From positions 80,834,124 through 80,898,123 of the forward strand of contig CM049308.1 of NCBI GenBank assembly GCA_026874595.1: a DNA stretch of 64,000 bases. Reading direction: 5' to 3'. The notes below the pieces were generated by a model. That model did no database searches. It had not been told where the DNA came from and saw only the letters and a program-made list of their open reading frames with translations. The first letter of the stretch is position 1; the number at the start of each line of letters is the position of its first letter. The DNA comes from Sipunculus nudus (taxonomy: Eukaryota > Annelida > Sipuncula > Golfingiida > Sipunculidae). Below, piece after piece: positions 13,901 to 28,900 of the stretch. Made by a program: the position numbers and the translations under genes.

Positions 13901-16900
13901 CAGCTTTACATGATGACCATAGAGAAGTAAGGTTAGAAGCTCTTAGGATATATGAGGAGCATCCATTAGCCTATGATGTTACTGAAGAACAAGTAAAAAC
14001 TGTTCAGAGGTACTGCTCATTTACTTTATGTTATAGTGATTTCAGCTCAGTTACATTTTCATTTTTATTATCATGTGTTTGGTAGTGAATAGTCTGTCTC
14101 TGAGCAAGATTATGACAATGAATTCATAGTGTTTTTTGCCAATTTATGCTGATGATTTTTCTCATGTCAGTAAGATATTACTTTAAATACATTACAAAAT
14201 AATAAAGACATATTAAGATAAAAAGATATGCAAAAAGACACTCATGTATGCATGGGACCATTGGGCCACTGTTGTTTATTTGGGCTCAGATATTTATTTC
14301 ACAGATTTAATCAAAGTATTCCAGTTCTTGTGATAAAGTCTACACAGAAAAATATTATGAATGGTACCATTATTGCATTATAAATGTGGAACAGTTGTAT
14401 CACTCAACAACAGTCTACAGCATCATATGAAAGTGCAAGCTGTATATAAATGGATAATAGGTTAATTTGCATAGTGCTGTCTGTACAATCTTTTTTATAA
14501 GCTTGTATTTAACCAATCATTTCTGTGTTACAGATGGAATCACACAATTAACCTGTCAGAGATTAAACACAGTCGTCAAAAACGTTCCACTCTGGCTGAA
14601 ATCTTGAAAGCTCTCAGCTTTGAAATTGCTTTGCCTGAGGTTACCTGGAAAAAAGAAATTGGCTCCTCAGATATTGGTGCCAGTATTGGAATATATATGC
14701 ATAACAGCATGAAGTTAGATATGGGTAAGCATAATGCAAGGCTTATGAAGGCAGTGCTGTAGTTGAATCTGCATCATACTTGTTAAAATAAATTTAAATG
14801 GATTTTTGAGATAATCATGTTTTTAGTGAACCTGTGAGCTTATGCAATGGTGCTGCTTTGTGTGTCGTCTGTAAGTTTACCATAGCTATCTCAAAAATAG
14901 CAGGAGCTAGCATCACCAAATTTTTTGCAAATAATCAGTCGTCTGAAAAACTCTATCGGATTATGTTTATTTTTTTCTAACTGCATTTTCTTAGATTTTA
15001 AAGGGAAAAAGCTAAAAAAGCTTTAAAAATCTTCTTTTCCAAAAGTGTCCAGCCAAATTGTCCAATATTTTACAGAAATGATCCCGTGAACAATCTCTCT
15101 CAAGTTTGTTCGAATGGTTCCAGTTCGGAGATTTTTGGCAGAGTTACAGGAGATTGAACTTCATCATCTGTCCAAAAAAGCACACTAAAATTAAAATCTC
15201 AGAAACAGCTAGAGCTATAATCACCAAATTTTTTACCAATGTTTGTCACAAATGTCATATCTGAAAATGAGGTATTGGTGGCGCCACCTACATTGATCTG
15301 TTTTTTACAAGCCAAAATGTAATTTTAAACTCTTCTAGCTTATACACTGATTTATGATGAAACTAATAAGCTGATTGGTTTAAACTTTACAAGAATTGTT
15401 CTATGGTAGGTTCTGCCAGTTTTATAAGAATAGATTGGGTAAATACAGCTTTAGAAAAGCATTGTAGCCAATTGAAAAAGGCTTTCTGTATTTGAAAACA
15501 GATTTGACTACATGCTCAGTTTCAGCAGCCAAGTCAAGAGGTCACTCAGTACAACCAGGTGGGGTCCAGACATCACCACTGCAACTGACCTGGCTCTGTC
15601 TGGTGTCTAGACAATGTGTCTAGACAAGATGTCTAGATGTCTAGACAATGTGTCTAGACGCAGCATTCCCAGATTTTTGGATCTATATCTTTCAGCTGTT
15701 TGAAAAATTTGGTTTGCATTTTTAGCAAATCTGTGAGCTTATGCAATGGTGTGGCGTCGTCCTTAATCCGTCTTCTGTCATCTGTTGTGTGTCATAGCTA
15801 CCTCAAAAGAGCAGGAGCTAGCATCACCAATTTTTTTTGCAAAAGATTTGTCATCAAAGCGGACTTTTAGCGAACCTGTGAGCTTATGCAATGTTGCTGC
15901 ATCATCCATTGTGTGTCAGTGCGTTGTGCGTCGTCTCTAGTTAACCATACCTATCTCAAAAATGGCAGCAGCTAGTATCACCAAATTTTTTGCAAATAAT
16001 CAATCATTTGTTTATTTTTTTTCTAACTGCATTTTCTTAGATTTTTGCACAGCGTCCATCTGTTCATCTGCCTTTGGATAAAAACACTCATATCTCTGCA
16101 TTGGTTGGACCTATTGCATTTGTATACATCTTGGACAGCTTTCTTGATTTTATGACAGGTGGCACCCCCTACATCACGTTTAAGCTGCAGACATCCAAGC
16201 TCATATCTCGGGAACCGTTTGCCCAGTTTGGCCAAAATTTTGCATTTGTATAAATCTTCCATAGCTCTTTATCATACGCAAAACTGGTAGCGCCACCTGC
16301 AGCCATTTTTGCACAGCGTCCATCTGTTCATATGCCTTGGGATAAAATCACTAATATCTAGGCAGTGGTTTGACTTATCCACCTGAAATTTTGCAGTTTA
16401 TACATCCTAGACAGCTTTCTTGATTTTATGGTAGGTGGCGCCACCTACATTCAGATTTAAGCTGCTGACATCCAAGCTCATATCTCTGGAACCATTTGAC
16501 CAATTGGGCAAAAATTCTGCATGTGTATAAATCTCACATAGCTCTTTATCATACGCAAAACTGGTGGCGCCATCTGCAATCATTTTTGCACAGTGTCCGT
16601 CTGTTTTTTTGCCGTGGGATAAAATCTCTGCAGTGGTTTGACATATCTGCCTAAAATTTGCACTTTTATACATCTTGGATAGCTTTCTCAATTTTGTGGC
16701 AGGTGGGGCCACCTACATTTATGTATACACTGCAAACATTCAGGATTATATCTCAGGACTGGTTTGACATATCCCTCTGAAATTTGCATGTGTATAGATC
16801 TCACATAGCTCTTAATCATACACAAAATTGGTGGTGCCACCTGCCACCATTTTTGCACAGCGTCTATCTGTTTGTCTGCCATGGGCTAAAATCACTCATA

Positions 16901-19900
16901 TCTAAGTAGTGGTTTGACTTATCTACCTAAAATTTTGCATGTTTATACATCATGGATAGCTTTCTTGATTTTGTGGCAGGTGGTGCCACCTACATTTATA
17001 TATACACTGCAGACATTCAGGCTTATATTTCAGGACTGGTTTGACATATCCCCCTGAAATTTTGCATGTGTATAGATCTCACATAGTTCTTAATCATAAA
17101 CAAAAGTGGTGGCGCCACCTGCCACCATTTTTGCATAGTGTCCATCTGTTTGTCTGCTGTGGGCTAAAATCACTTATATCTCAGTAGTGGTTTGACTTGT
17201 CTGACTAAAATTTTGCATGTTTATACATCTTGGAAAGCTTTCTGGATTTTTAGGGTAGGTGGCACAACTGACATACACATTTCGGCTGCAGACATCCAGG
17301 CTATTATGCAACATACCTCATTCTTTCTCCCCATGCCACTCAATCCATGCCTCACTTCACCCGTCCCACTCTGATTTTGGCGGATACAAGTAGTCGCTTG
17401 TTGACTACCTTATTCTAGTTTTTGTGTTGTGTGCACCGATGCTAGAATTTCAGTAGTGATGTTTATTTAATTGTTTCTTGTTCTTAGTGTTAAGTACTTG
17501 CATTGTTCATATACATGTTACACATGTTCTTGAAAAGTAATGGTCCAGCATTGAAGCATTATATCTAGTGTAATCTCATTGCACAGGTTCACATTAGGCC
17601 TGTAGGCCTTGTTTTTAATGTTAGTGTACACATGCTTTATACTTGACTGTTTGATAACACTTTGCTCCTGATGCCAAAGTAAAGCTTGGTTTTTTTTATA
17701 TTCTGATTTGAGTTCCCACATGTATATAGGTTGTATTTTATTGTTGACTTCAGATCTACACAATCTGATTTCTTGAGTCCATAACTCGGACTGCTGAGTT
17801 GGATAACACGTCTTAGTCCAGAGTCCTTGACTCCAAGTCTTGAGTCCAAGTCCTTGAAAAAGTGGACTCAGTTCCCAAATGTGGACTTGAATCCTACGTA
17901 CTTCTGTATAAATTCTTAGGTGTAGGACAAGACAGGAAAAGCTAGAGTAAATCTAACAATTTTATGGTCTGATTGAAATTATAATAATAATAAAATAAAG
18001 ATTGATTTATTGCATGTTTCTTGGGCATTCCTGCACATTTGTTATTTTTTCTTTTAATTGGAAGGGAGCAACAGTATACCACAGATATTGCAAATAAGTG
18101 TAATTGTTCTGAAACAATTTAGAGTTGTCATGAGAAAGGTGCTAAAAAATAAGTGGGAGTGTGTGGGATCACATAGTGTTCCAAGGCAGGACCAAATGAT
18201 ACAGAAAATACATTTGAAAGAATGTAAAATTCTGCTTAATATTTTTTTCCTTCGTATGGCACAATAAATAACACACTTTATGTTTACAATTTTGTGTTTA
18301 ATTTTGAAAATTCAAATATCAACTAATTTATTTTTAATTATATTGCATAGGAATAAAGTATTATCAGGGATACAGCAGTGGTGATAAAATTCTTATGTAA
18401 ATATCTGGCCTGGCATAAGAACTGGCACTGAGATATGCAGTTGATAAAACAGGAAGATATTGTTTTTTTTCCCCGGCTGATTGGGCTACATGCAGCCCGG
18501 TCATTTTGCTTAAACATAACCTTAAAATATAAGTGCCACCATAGAGACAATAAAAGAAATTCTCATTTACATATCTCCATTGCTTTATTTCAAACCCTTT
18601 AGGCAGTCCTATTAATAGTCATTATATAATTAGATACAGCCAACTCTCGATTATAGGCAAAAAGTTCCTTTCAGTGTTTGTAATTGTATCATACCAATGT
18701 ATATTATTAAGTGATTTTTGGTTAATATATTTTTCATCTGTTCCTTATTGATTGCCCCTAGTTAAGGCCTGATATTTTATATTACAATGCACTGGTACAT
18801 TTTCCATGGTCAGTAACTGTTACCTGGTTGGCACTAGAATCATTATGTTTACTTTTGCAGCACCCCTGAAAGGGATATTTGAAATACATATATTTGATGA
18901 TGCCTGGGCAGAAATTCATATTGGTGTTCTGAAAATGAGGTTAGACATTGTCCGTCTCCGTCTCTGCTATCGTGGTTCCATCAAGTACAACTTAGAAGTG
19001 CTTAAGGTAGGTACCATTGTAATTAAAGGTGTACTAATTATGTTTATTCACTCTCTCTGGTTAAAGCTGGCATTACCAATTTCCCAGGAGAAATGTTGAT
19101 GTTTCTTAATGCATGAAATTGACATTGATTTGGGTTTGTCTGTCTGTCCCTCTGTCTGTCTGTCTATCTGTCCCTCTGTCAGGTTTTTGTTTCCATGCGG
19201 TAACTATCCTAATTATTATCAGATTTCATTCAAATTTGGGTCAGTGTTTACACTCATGCTTACCTTGGATGGGATTGGTGTGTCTGTTGGATAAGATAAA
19301 AACACATGATATTTCATTTTTGATATGAAGAATCAGCACATTTAGTTTCACTAATCACCAACAGGTGTCGGTAGCAGAGGACTTAAATTCCATGCAGCTG
19401 CTTATTATAATTTGATTTTGAAATAGAGTATAATCAATGTAAAATCACATGGTTGTGCAACTTACTGTATAAAATTAAGAGTCAGAAATAAAATAGTATT
19501 GAGAAAATTGTCACTGAATGCTTTCTGTAGAAAAGGAATCATAACAGATATATTGGTCATAGAGATATCCTGATTAAAAATATACATTCAAGCAGGGCTT
19601 TCAGGAATGTGTGGATAAGTGCTTGACACTCAAAAACTTTTTAATTTCTGAATCTCCAAGCATCTAATCAAATGAGCGAATTTCCGCTTGTAGAACTGAG
19701 AGGATCAAAGCTGACTTGTGTAATAGCAGTGGATGGTTATGGCCGACTAACTCATATAAACCAGCATAAACCACACTCACAACAAGCCCTTACTTTCACT
19801 GCAATCAGATAATCAGATTTTATGACACATTATATAGCCATATAATGATACAGTTATGACATAAAATGTCAAACAATATGATTGAATGGTACCTATTTAA

Positions 19901-22900
19901 AAAAAAAATTAACACATTGTCCCCCTATGGATGCTCCAAAGTTCCATGTGACTCTCCATAATTTTGGCCTTAGCATCTTGGAATCTTGATGTGGTCACAA
20001 GTTTATATTCCTTTCAGTCATTCAACATCATGGGTTAGGGAACCAATGAATTATCTGCAGACAACCACGCACAATAAAAACTGAATGACCGAAAATGAAT
20101 TTTATTTTATGCACATAATCCACACAAATGTTCCAGTTTGGTTTTATTGATACCACCTGACACATGCTTTTTAGCTCAGCTGACTATAAGTCATCTGAGC
20201 TATAGTCATGGTCCATTGTCCGTCGTCCATCTGTCTGTCTGTCTGTCCGTCCGTCTGTCTGTCCGTCTGGATGTCCGTCCGTAAGACTGGCACGTTTCGA
20301 CACCGTTGGACCTACGAATCTGAATTTCGGCATACAGTTAGATGTCCCCATAATCTCCTACCATGCCAAAAATTGGGTCAATAGGACTTCGTTCCTTTGA
20401 GATATTAAGGAAAAACCTCAATTTTTTATTAGAAATCTATTTTCACACTTCAGGACTGCCTAATATCAAAACCACTCATCTGGTTTTCTTCATATTTACC
20501 ATAAATATTCCTCTATATAGTTCCTATGTACATGCCAGATATTAAGTCAGTATTATATAATTTAAAAAAGTTATGGGCCCAAACATAATGGACTTTGTAA
20601 AAAATCAGGAAGATATTTGGTCACTTCAGACTAAAAGTGTTAAAGGTAGGGACTTTTTTCCAGTAATACATCTTTAATTAATCAAAATTTAATTGTATAC
20701 CAAAAATTAGATCAAAATTTGTTAAATTTTTTTAAATATTGGCAAAAATATAAAATTGGTACCTTAAATTTTGCCCAACTTTGGCCATGGCACGTTTTTT
20801 TCCTGTGAGTACTGTGGATTTAATTTTCACACCATGTATACATAAGGATTTAATCTGTTAAAATCTGAAATTTGAAAATAAAAGCTGCAAAATTAGGCTA
20901 ATTATTGAATTTTTTAGGAGGCTCTTGTTGTATTCCCTTACATTGTCAAGCAGTCCACTTTGATGACTGTAGGTCATTCAGTGCACATCTCTATGCTCCC
21001 CAGGCTGTTGACATAATTTTAGATGTCCCCAAAATCTCCTACCATACTGAAAATTGGGTCATTAGGACTTTGTTCCTTCGAGATATTAAGGAAAAAAAAC
21101 TCCGTTTTCCATAAAAAAAAGCCATTGTTACACTTCAAGGCTGCCTAATATCAAAACCACTGATCTGTTTTTGATCGTATTTAGTATTAACATTCTTTTA
21201 TACATTTTCTATGAACATACCAAAAATTAGGTCAGTATTGGGTATTATTTTGAAGTTATGGGCAAAAACATAATGCAATTTTTAAAAAATCAGGAAATAT
21301 ATTTACTCACCTAACATGAGAATTGCTGAACCTAGAGACTTTTATTCAGGAATATAACTTTATTTAATCAAGATTCAATTGTTTACCCAAAATTAGATCT
21401 GAATTTTGCAAATTTTTCAAGTTATTAGCATAAATAAAAATCAATACCTTAAATTTTGTCCAACTGATATTCATAAGCTTTATCGACTCGATATAGTATC
21501 ACAGTGGAGAAACATTTATAGTCCAATCACGATCAGCTGAGCGCCGTGACCCATGGGTCCCTTGTTTTGGAGTTATCTTCAAACTTACGTGTAAACTCCC
21601 ACAATAGACATAAATGGAAGGCCTTGCCTCCATGTTGCTGTTATGTACGGAGGGGTCAGGATGTGCTTTCAAGGATGGAAGTTGACTTCGGATGTTTTAA
21701 ACTGATTCTCCACCCTTGTTTTTCCCTTGTCTTTAATCCCCCGAAAAGCTTGCTACATTGTTTGACACAGGGACTAGTCTCAATGTTTTGACAAGCTGAA
21801 AGTTTCTCAGGTAATGTTTACTGCAGTGAACCAATCAGAGGCCGGCTGTGTTCCAACATGAAGGAAAAAAAAATAGATACGTTTGACTTGACTGGTATTA
21901 CAGCCATGAATAATGATTGCATACTGTGTCATTTAAAGAAAAGTAAGCAGCCATAATGCAAATATTGTCTGATTTTTCTATCGCAGTAATTTACACAGTC
22001 TAAACAGTCCATATGTTAAATATTCATCCTGTCATAATATGCAACCCTGGTGAAGGGTTGCACTGCAAATAATGTGCCTTATGCAGCACCCAATACTGAG
22101 ATGGCGGAGCCAGTCCCAGTCATGAATACATTGATACAGGACAACCTGGAATCTAAACTTTTTCTCTTGTTGAAAGCTGTAGCTGAGCCAAGAAATGGAG
22201 TAGTGGCCATTTAGCTTACAACCAGGACTTCTAAGGCTGTTTGAGCAGATTATCAAGTTATGCATGTTGTTGCATATTTTTAAGGGTTTTATTTGTGACA
22301 TTTTAAGGCATATCTTTGAAAAAAAGCAAAGTTTTAAGGCATACCTTTGAATAAAATCACATCTTTTATGTTTCTGTTTGTATTATTGGTAAATTGGAAG
22401 TTCTTTAATTGACAGTTTGAATAATCTGTTTTTTATTAACACATTTCATTACTTATGCAAAACATTTAAAATGAGAAAATGATTTTTCATTAATGCTTCT
22501 CCATATTAATGAAAACAAATTATTGTTATTATATTTCTGTTCAGCGTCACTGTCTTCTCAGCTGTTTTTTTTTTCATTATAGGAATTTGGCTTTAGTGAA
22601 CCTCAGGAGATTGTCACAAAGTTCGACACAGTCATCAAGTTATTGTTTGATCCGGTGGTTGATATTGTTGATTCTATTACTGACCTGGTAAACAAATTTG
22701 AAGGCAGGGGTTTGGGTGGTATTGTCTCAGATTTAATCAGCTCATCCTTGAACATGGAAGAAAAACTGAAGCAGCTGGTGAACTCGACTGATGGCCTGAC
22801 ACAGTCTGTGATAGATTATACTGGACTCCCTTGGACCAATACCCTTCATGGCTTTGCCAAGAGAATGAAGATATTGTTTATGGATATCAAAGAAGACTAT

Positions 22901-25900
22901 TCCTTCTTCTATCAGGTAAATATCCATGTTACCTGCATGATATCTGTTTCCATCTCATTGCTGCTTTTCTCTGCACTAATTGAAAGTAAGCTTTGAAAAA
23001 TATATGTAGCATTTTAAAAGGACGTTGCAGTGTGATATGTTAGTGGTTGCTTGATCCCAGCATTAAAGATTGTATTAACCTGAAGAAAAATCTAATTCTG
23101 AATTATATTGATAGTCCAAATTTGTGCATGCATGCCTGCAGATCTGATAAGTGCTATTAATAATTTCATAATTTCCATGTACCATATATTCTTTAACTAA
23201 TGCATTTTAGGGTATTGGAAATGAACTCATGATCACCTTCCCATCTGCAATAACAGAGTTTGAACAGGCAACGAAAGAGTTTGGAAATGCAGGGAATAGA
23301 ATGCTATCAAATCCTTTGGATGCTCTTGGTACCTTCCTTCAAGGTGTACAGAAGTAAGCACTGACAGGTTATACCTTGTTGTTTAGTTAGTAGGCTTAAT
23401 TGTTTTCTTATTTAAGGTTGAATAATGTCATGCTCATACCAGAAATATCCAGACTTAAGAATTAAGAGTCATGTTTAGATTCTCACATTAATTACTCCAC
23501 ATGTATAGATTCTCACATTACACCACATGTATAGATTCTCACATTACTCCACATGTTTAGATTCTCACATTCTTCCACATGTATATATTCTCCCATTACT
23601 CCACATATAGATTATCACATAACTCCACATGTTAATATTCTCACACTACTCCACATGTATAGATTCTCACATAACTTCACATGTATAGATTCTCATATTA
23701 CTCACAATGTTTAGATTCTCACATGTATAGATTCTTACCAACTCCACATATTTAGATTCTCACATTACTCCACATGTACAGATTATCACATAACTCCACA
23801 TGTTAAGATTCTCACACTACTCCACATGTATAGATTCTCACATTACTCCAAATGTTTAGGATCTCACATTACTCCACATATGTATAGATTTTTACCAACT
23901 TCACATGTATAGATTCTCACATTACTTCACATGTATAGATTCTCACATTACTCCACATGTGACCACTTATTGAAAGAACCAAGGGTGCATGGTAATAATT
24001 AAGAGGATTAATTTTATAGTGTTTTATTTTCATGAAAGGTATTATGAAATTCAGTTTTATCTTGAAAGTAGGACATATCTGTTTAAGATTATGAATAATA
24101 TATATTCTTAATCATTGTCAGAGCATATGTCATAAAATCTGATTATGTTTTGAGGTATGCAACTTATTCTTTCAGGATAATTTTTATGCCCCCGCCACAA
24201 AGTGGCAGGGCCATATAGTTTTACCCATGTCCGTCCTTCCGAAATAAAACAGTTGTACGGACTTTTTTCGCAATGCTTGCAGATATTGGCCTGATTTTTG
24301 GTGTGTGGGCAGATAATGACCAGTTACAGATTGAGTTCGCGTTTCGTCCCGGTTGACCTACTTTTGACCGTTTTACAGCTCCTAAACTTAGAAAATTTCA
24401 TGAAAAATATAAATTTTCATGACAAATACGCATGTACAGATTTTTTTTCGCAATGCCTGCAGATATTGGCCTGATTTTTTGTGTGAAGGCAGATAATGAC
24501 CAGTTACAGATCGAGTTCGCGTTTCGTCCCAGTTGACATACTTTTGACGGTTTTACGGCTCCTTAACTTAGAAAATGTCATGAAAAATATAAATTTTCAT
24601 GACAAATACACATGTACGGACTTTTTTTGGCAATGCCTGCAGATATTGGCCTGAATTTTGGTGTGTGGGCAGATATAGACCAGTTACAGATCGAGTTTGC
24701 ATTTTGTCCCGGTTGACCTATTTTTGACCGTTTTACAGCTCCTGGACATAGAAAATTTCATGAAAAATATGAAAATTCATGACAAATACACATGTACGGA
24801 CTTTTTTTCACAATGCCTGCAGATATTGGCCTGAGTTTTGGTGTGTGGGCAGATTATGACCAGTTACAGATTGAGTTCGCGCTTCGTCCCAGTTGACCTA
24901 CTTAAGACTGTTTTACGGCTCCTGAACATAGCAAATTCATGAAAATATAAATTTTCATGACAAATACACATGTACTGACTTTTTTTTGCAATACCTGCAG
25001 ATATTGGCCTGATTTTTGGTGTGTGGGCAGATAATGACAAGTTACAGATCGAGTTAATGTTTTGTCCCAGTTGACCTACTTTTGACCGTTTCACGGTGGT
25101 CTAACATAAAAAATTTCATAAAAAAGTGCACATGTACAGACTTTTTTTCGCAATGCCTGCAGATACGGGCTTGATTTTTGGTGTGTAGGCAGATAATGAC
25201 CAGTTACAGATCAAGTTCTTGTGTTGTCTCAGTTGACCTACTTTTGACCATTTGACTGCTCCTGAACATAGAAAGTTTCATGAAAAATAGAAATTTTCAT
25301 AACAAATGCCTATGTACCAACTTTTTTTCCTCAATGCCTGCAGATACCACCCTGATTTTTTATGTGTGGGCAGATAATGACAGTTGCAGATTGAGTTCGT
25401 GTTTCATCCCGATTGACCTACTTTTCATTGTCTCACGGCTCCTAAACATAGAAAATTTTATGAAAGACAGAAATTTTTATGGAAAATGCACATGTATGGA
25501 CTTTTTTTCACAGTGCTTGCAGATACTGGCCTGATTTTTGGTGTGTTGCTTGATAATGACCCGTAACAGATCAAGTTTGCATTTTGCCCTTGTTGACCTA
25601 CTTTTGACCATATGACACCTCCTGAACTTAAAATTTTTTCAAAATTTAACAAATGTTTCTAATTTGCCCCAGGCGGAGGCATTAGTGTCGTTCCGACACA
25701 TCTAGTTTTATTATTTCAAACTGTTTATTTACTTATCCAATTTTTCCATTCTTTTTCTGTAGAATTTCATTGAGACAATGTTGTTAATAATGTGTCTGTA
25801 TTTAATTAAATAGTATTTTAATTTAATGTATTTTTTTATAATTATTTTGTAGAATAAGATCAGCTCTAGGTAAAATTATTAAAGGTAAAAGAAGGATGGA

Positions 25901-28900
25901 AGCTTACTTCAAATCAGGTAGGGAACTGATGCTACCAGAAATGTATGTTTGTGTGCTAACTATCCCTCACCACACTGCAGCGGAGGAGGGGGGGGGGGGC
26001 TGTATAGTGATCAGCTTTGTCTTTCTGTCTGTAAACAATTGTTTACAATATGCATATTATGCATGCCAAGTTTTTTATGCTCTTAATATGAATTGTTTCA
26101 TACAAAATTTTTACATTTCTCTATTTCTCAAAAAGTTTTACTGGGAACTACTTCTAATTATAAAAGCAGTGCATCTTATGGATATCCAGAGCTGATAACC
26201 TTTTGTTCAAATTTGATACCTTTTTTGGATAATTATATGAATTCTAAAATTGTTTGCATTTTTAGCTCAGTTGACAATAAGTCATCTGAGCTATAGTCAT
26301 GGTCCATTGTCCGTCGTCTGTCCATCCGTTTGTCCATAGATGTGGCACGTTTTGAAACAGTAAGACCTAGGAATCCAAAATTTGGCATAATGTTAGATGT
26401 CCCCAAGATCTCCTACCAAGCTGAAAACAGGGTCTTTGCGACTTCGTTCCTTTTAGAAATTAAGCAAAAACCTCAATTTTTTATTAAAAACCTATTTTCT
26501 CACTTCAGGACTGCCTAATATCAAAACCACTCATCTGAAAGTCATCTGAGCTATAGCGATCACTCTTTGTCCGTCGTCCGTCTGTCTGTCCCTTTGTCCG
26601 TCTGTCTGTCTGTCCGTCCGTTAACCAGGCACAAATTGTAACCGCTGGACCTAGAACCTTGTAACCTATGATTCTGAGAGGTCCATTAAAAATCTCCTTG
26701 GAAACCAGAAATTTGTTCTCTGTTACCCATATCCTCTGAGCTATGGGGCCCCAAAGTACCCCCCCCCCCCCCCAGAAAAGTCAAAAATTTCATACAAAAA
26801 CTTCAATATCTCATTAACTACTTGACTGATGGTCATGATTTTTGGCATACATATTGATCATGAGATATTCCATCATTTCCTGCTCACTGGTGGCGCCACC
26901 TTTATTTTTTTATTTTTTACTAATTTTTTTCTCTATTTTTGAGACCTTTAAAAATGTGAACATCTGTTAACAAGGCACAAATCATAAAGACTGGACCTAG
27001 AATCTTAATTCTTGACACACTGAGAGACCTATGAAAAGTCTCCTTGGAAACCAGAAATAAGGTCTCTGTTACCCATATCCTTTGAGCTACGGGGCCCCAA
27101 AGTACCTCCCAGAATAGTAAAAAAATTCATACATTAACTTCAATATCTCATTAACTACATCACTGATGGTCATGATTTTTGGCATACTTATTGATCATGA
27201 GATGTTTCATCAGTTTCTGCAGACTGGTGGCACCACCTGCCTTTTTAATTTTTACGAATTGTTTTGTCTATTTTTGAGACCCTTAAAAATGTGAACATCT
27301 GTTAACAAGGCACAAATCATAAAGACTGGACCTAGAATCTTAATTCTTGACACACTGAGAGACCTATGAAGTCTCCATGGGAACCAGAAATTAGGTCTCT
27401 GTTACCCATATCCTTCAAGCTATGGGGCCCCAAAATACCCCCCAGAATAGTAAAAATTTCATACAAAAAATTCATTATCTCAATAACTTCATCACTGATG
27501 GTCATGATTTTTGGCATACATATTGATCATGAGATGTTCCATCAGTACCTGCAGACTGGTGGTGCCACCGGTATGGTTCAATTTTTTACGATTTTTTCCT
27601 CTATTTTTGAGACCTTTCAGGATGCTGTCTTCTGTAAACGTGGCACAAATTGTTATGACTAAACCTAGAATCTTTATTCTCGACACACTGAGGTCAGACT
27701 GACGCATTATTTGCACTATATATTATCATTGTAAACAAAGACGTATTCATACACACCTGACCAGATTTTGACATCTCCAGCACATTGGTCTTAAAGACCA
27801 TGTTGAACTCTGTTTACAAATGCGGAAAAAGTGGCGCCTCATGTGACTCATTTAGGAACTATAAGCCTAGTTCTCTCCCTGTCTGAAGATGGCAGCACCT
27901 CCCAGAGCAAACTGTGGAAAAAGCACACCTCTCACTGCATCTCATGTCAAAATTTTATCTCTGCAGAAAAAAACATTATCTTGGCATGATTAATAAGCTA
28001 AAAACCTATGTTATAAAAAAAAATAAACCACATTATAATGGCCCCCCTATTAATTTTAAGGTGTACACTTCAGCCCGGCCCTGTCATATTGCATTCAGTC
28101 CGGTGGACCCTACACAAAATGGGCCAAGTGCTCTAATTGTCGCTCACACCTACAAAAAGTCTCCATGGAAACCAGAAATTGAGTCTCTGTTACCCATATC
28201 CGTCGAGCTATGGGGCCTCAAAGTACCCCCCAGAATAGTAAAAAATTTCATACAAAAACTTCAATATCTCATTAACTACTTGACTGATGGTCATGATTTT
28301 TGGCATACATATCGATCATGAGAAGTTCCATCAGTTCCTACAGACTAGTGGCGCCACCTATATTGCTCGATTTTTTACGATTTTTTAATCTATTTTTGAG
28401 ACCTTTCAGGATGCTGTCTTCTGTAAACGTGGCACAAATTGTTATGACTGAACCTAGAATCTTTATTCTCAACACTTTGAGAGACCTAAGAAAAGTCTGC
28501 ATGGAAACCAGAAATTAGGTCTCTGTTACCCATATCCTTTGAGCTGTTGGGGGGCTCCAAATAACCCCCAAGAATAATGGAAAGTTTGATAAAAACAAAC
28601 TGCAACATTTCAATAACTACGACACTGATCGTCATGATTTTTGGCATACATATTGATCAAGAGGTTTTCCATCAGTTCCTGCAGACTGGTGTCGCCACCT
28701 GTATTTTTTCAAATTTTCACATTTTTTTTCTCTATTTTTGAGACCTTTAAGGATGTAGTTATCTGTCAACAGGGTACAAATCGTAATGACTGGACCTAGA
28801 ATCTTCATTCTTGACACACAGGGAGACCCATGATAAGTCTCCATGGAAACCTGAAATTAGATCTCTGTTACCCATATCCTTTGAGCTATGGCACTCCAAA

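Larger units (their letters stand above)
7604..14533 (+). other. Introns 2-13, short and without recognisable elements
   Basis: Twelve introns of about 190-680 bp (7604-8064, 8169-8357, 8465-9147, 9195-9572, 9628-9992, 10060-10619, 10705-11216, 11498-11753, 11809-12200, 12348-13000, 13243-13878, 14010-14533). They are AT-rich with T-rich ends. I see no repeat, RNA gene or further exon in them. Confidence 0.7.

Noticed and set aside
20173-21564. Classical terminal inverted repeat DNA transposon for family B
   Set aside because: The inverted word is terminal at the 5' end but subterminal at the 3' end, a hairpin and CTTG follow it, and no target duplication is seen.
24186-25705. Regular 180-bp spacing as a CRISPR array
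   Set aside because: Units are diverged tandem monomers without unique spacers, in an animal intron, bounded by element ends.
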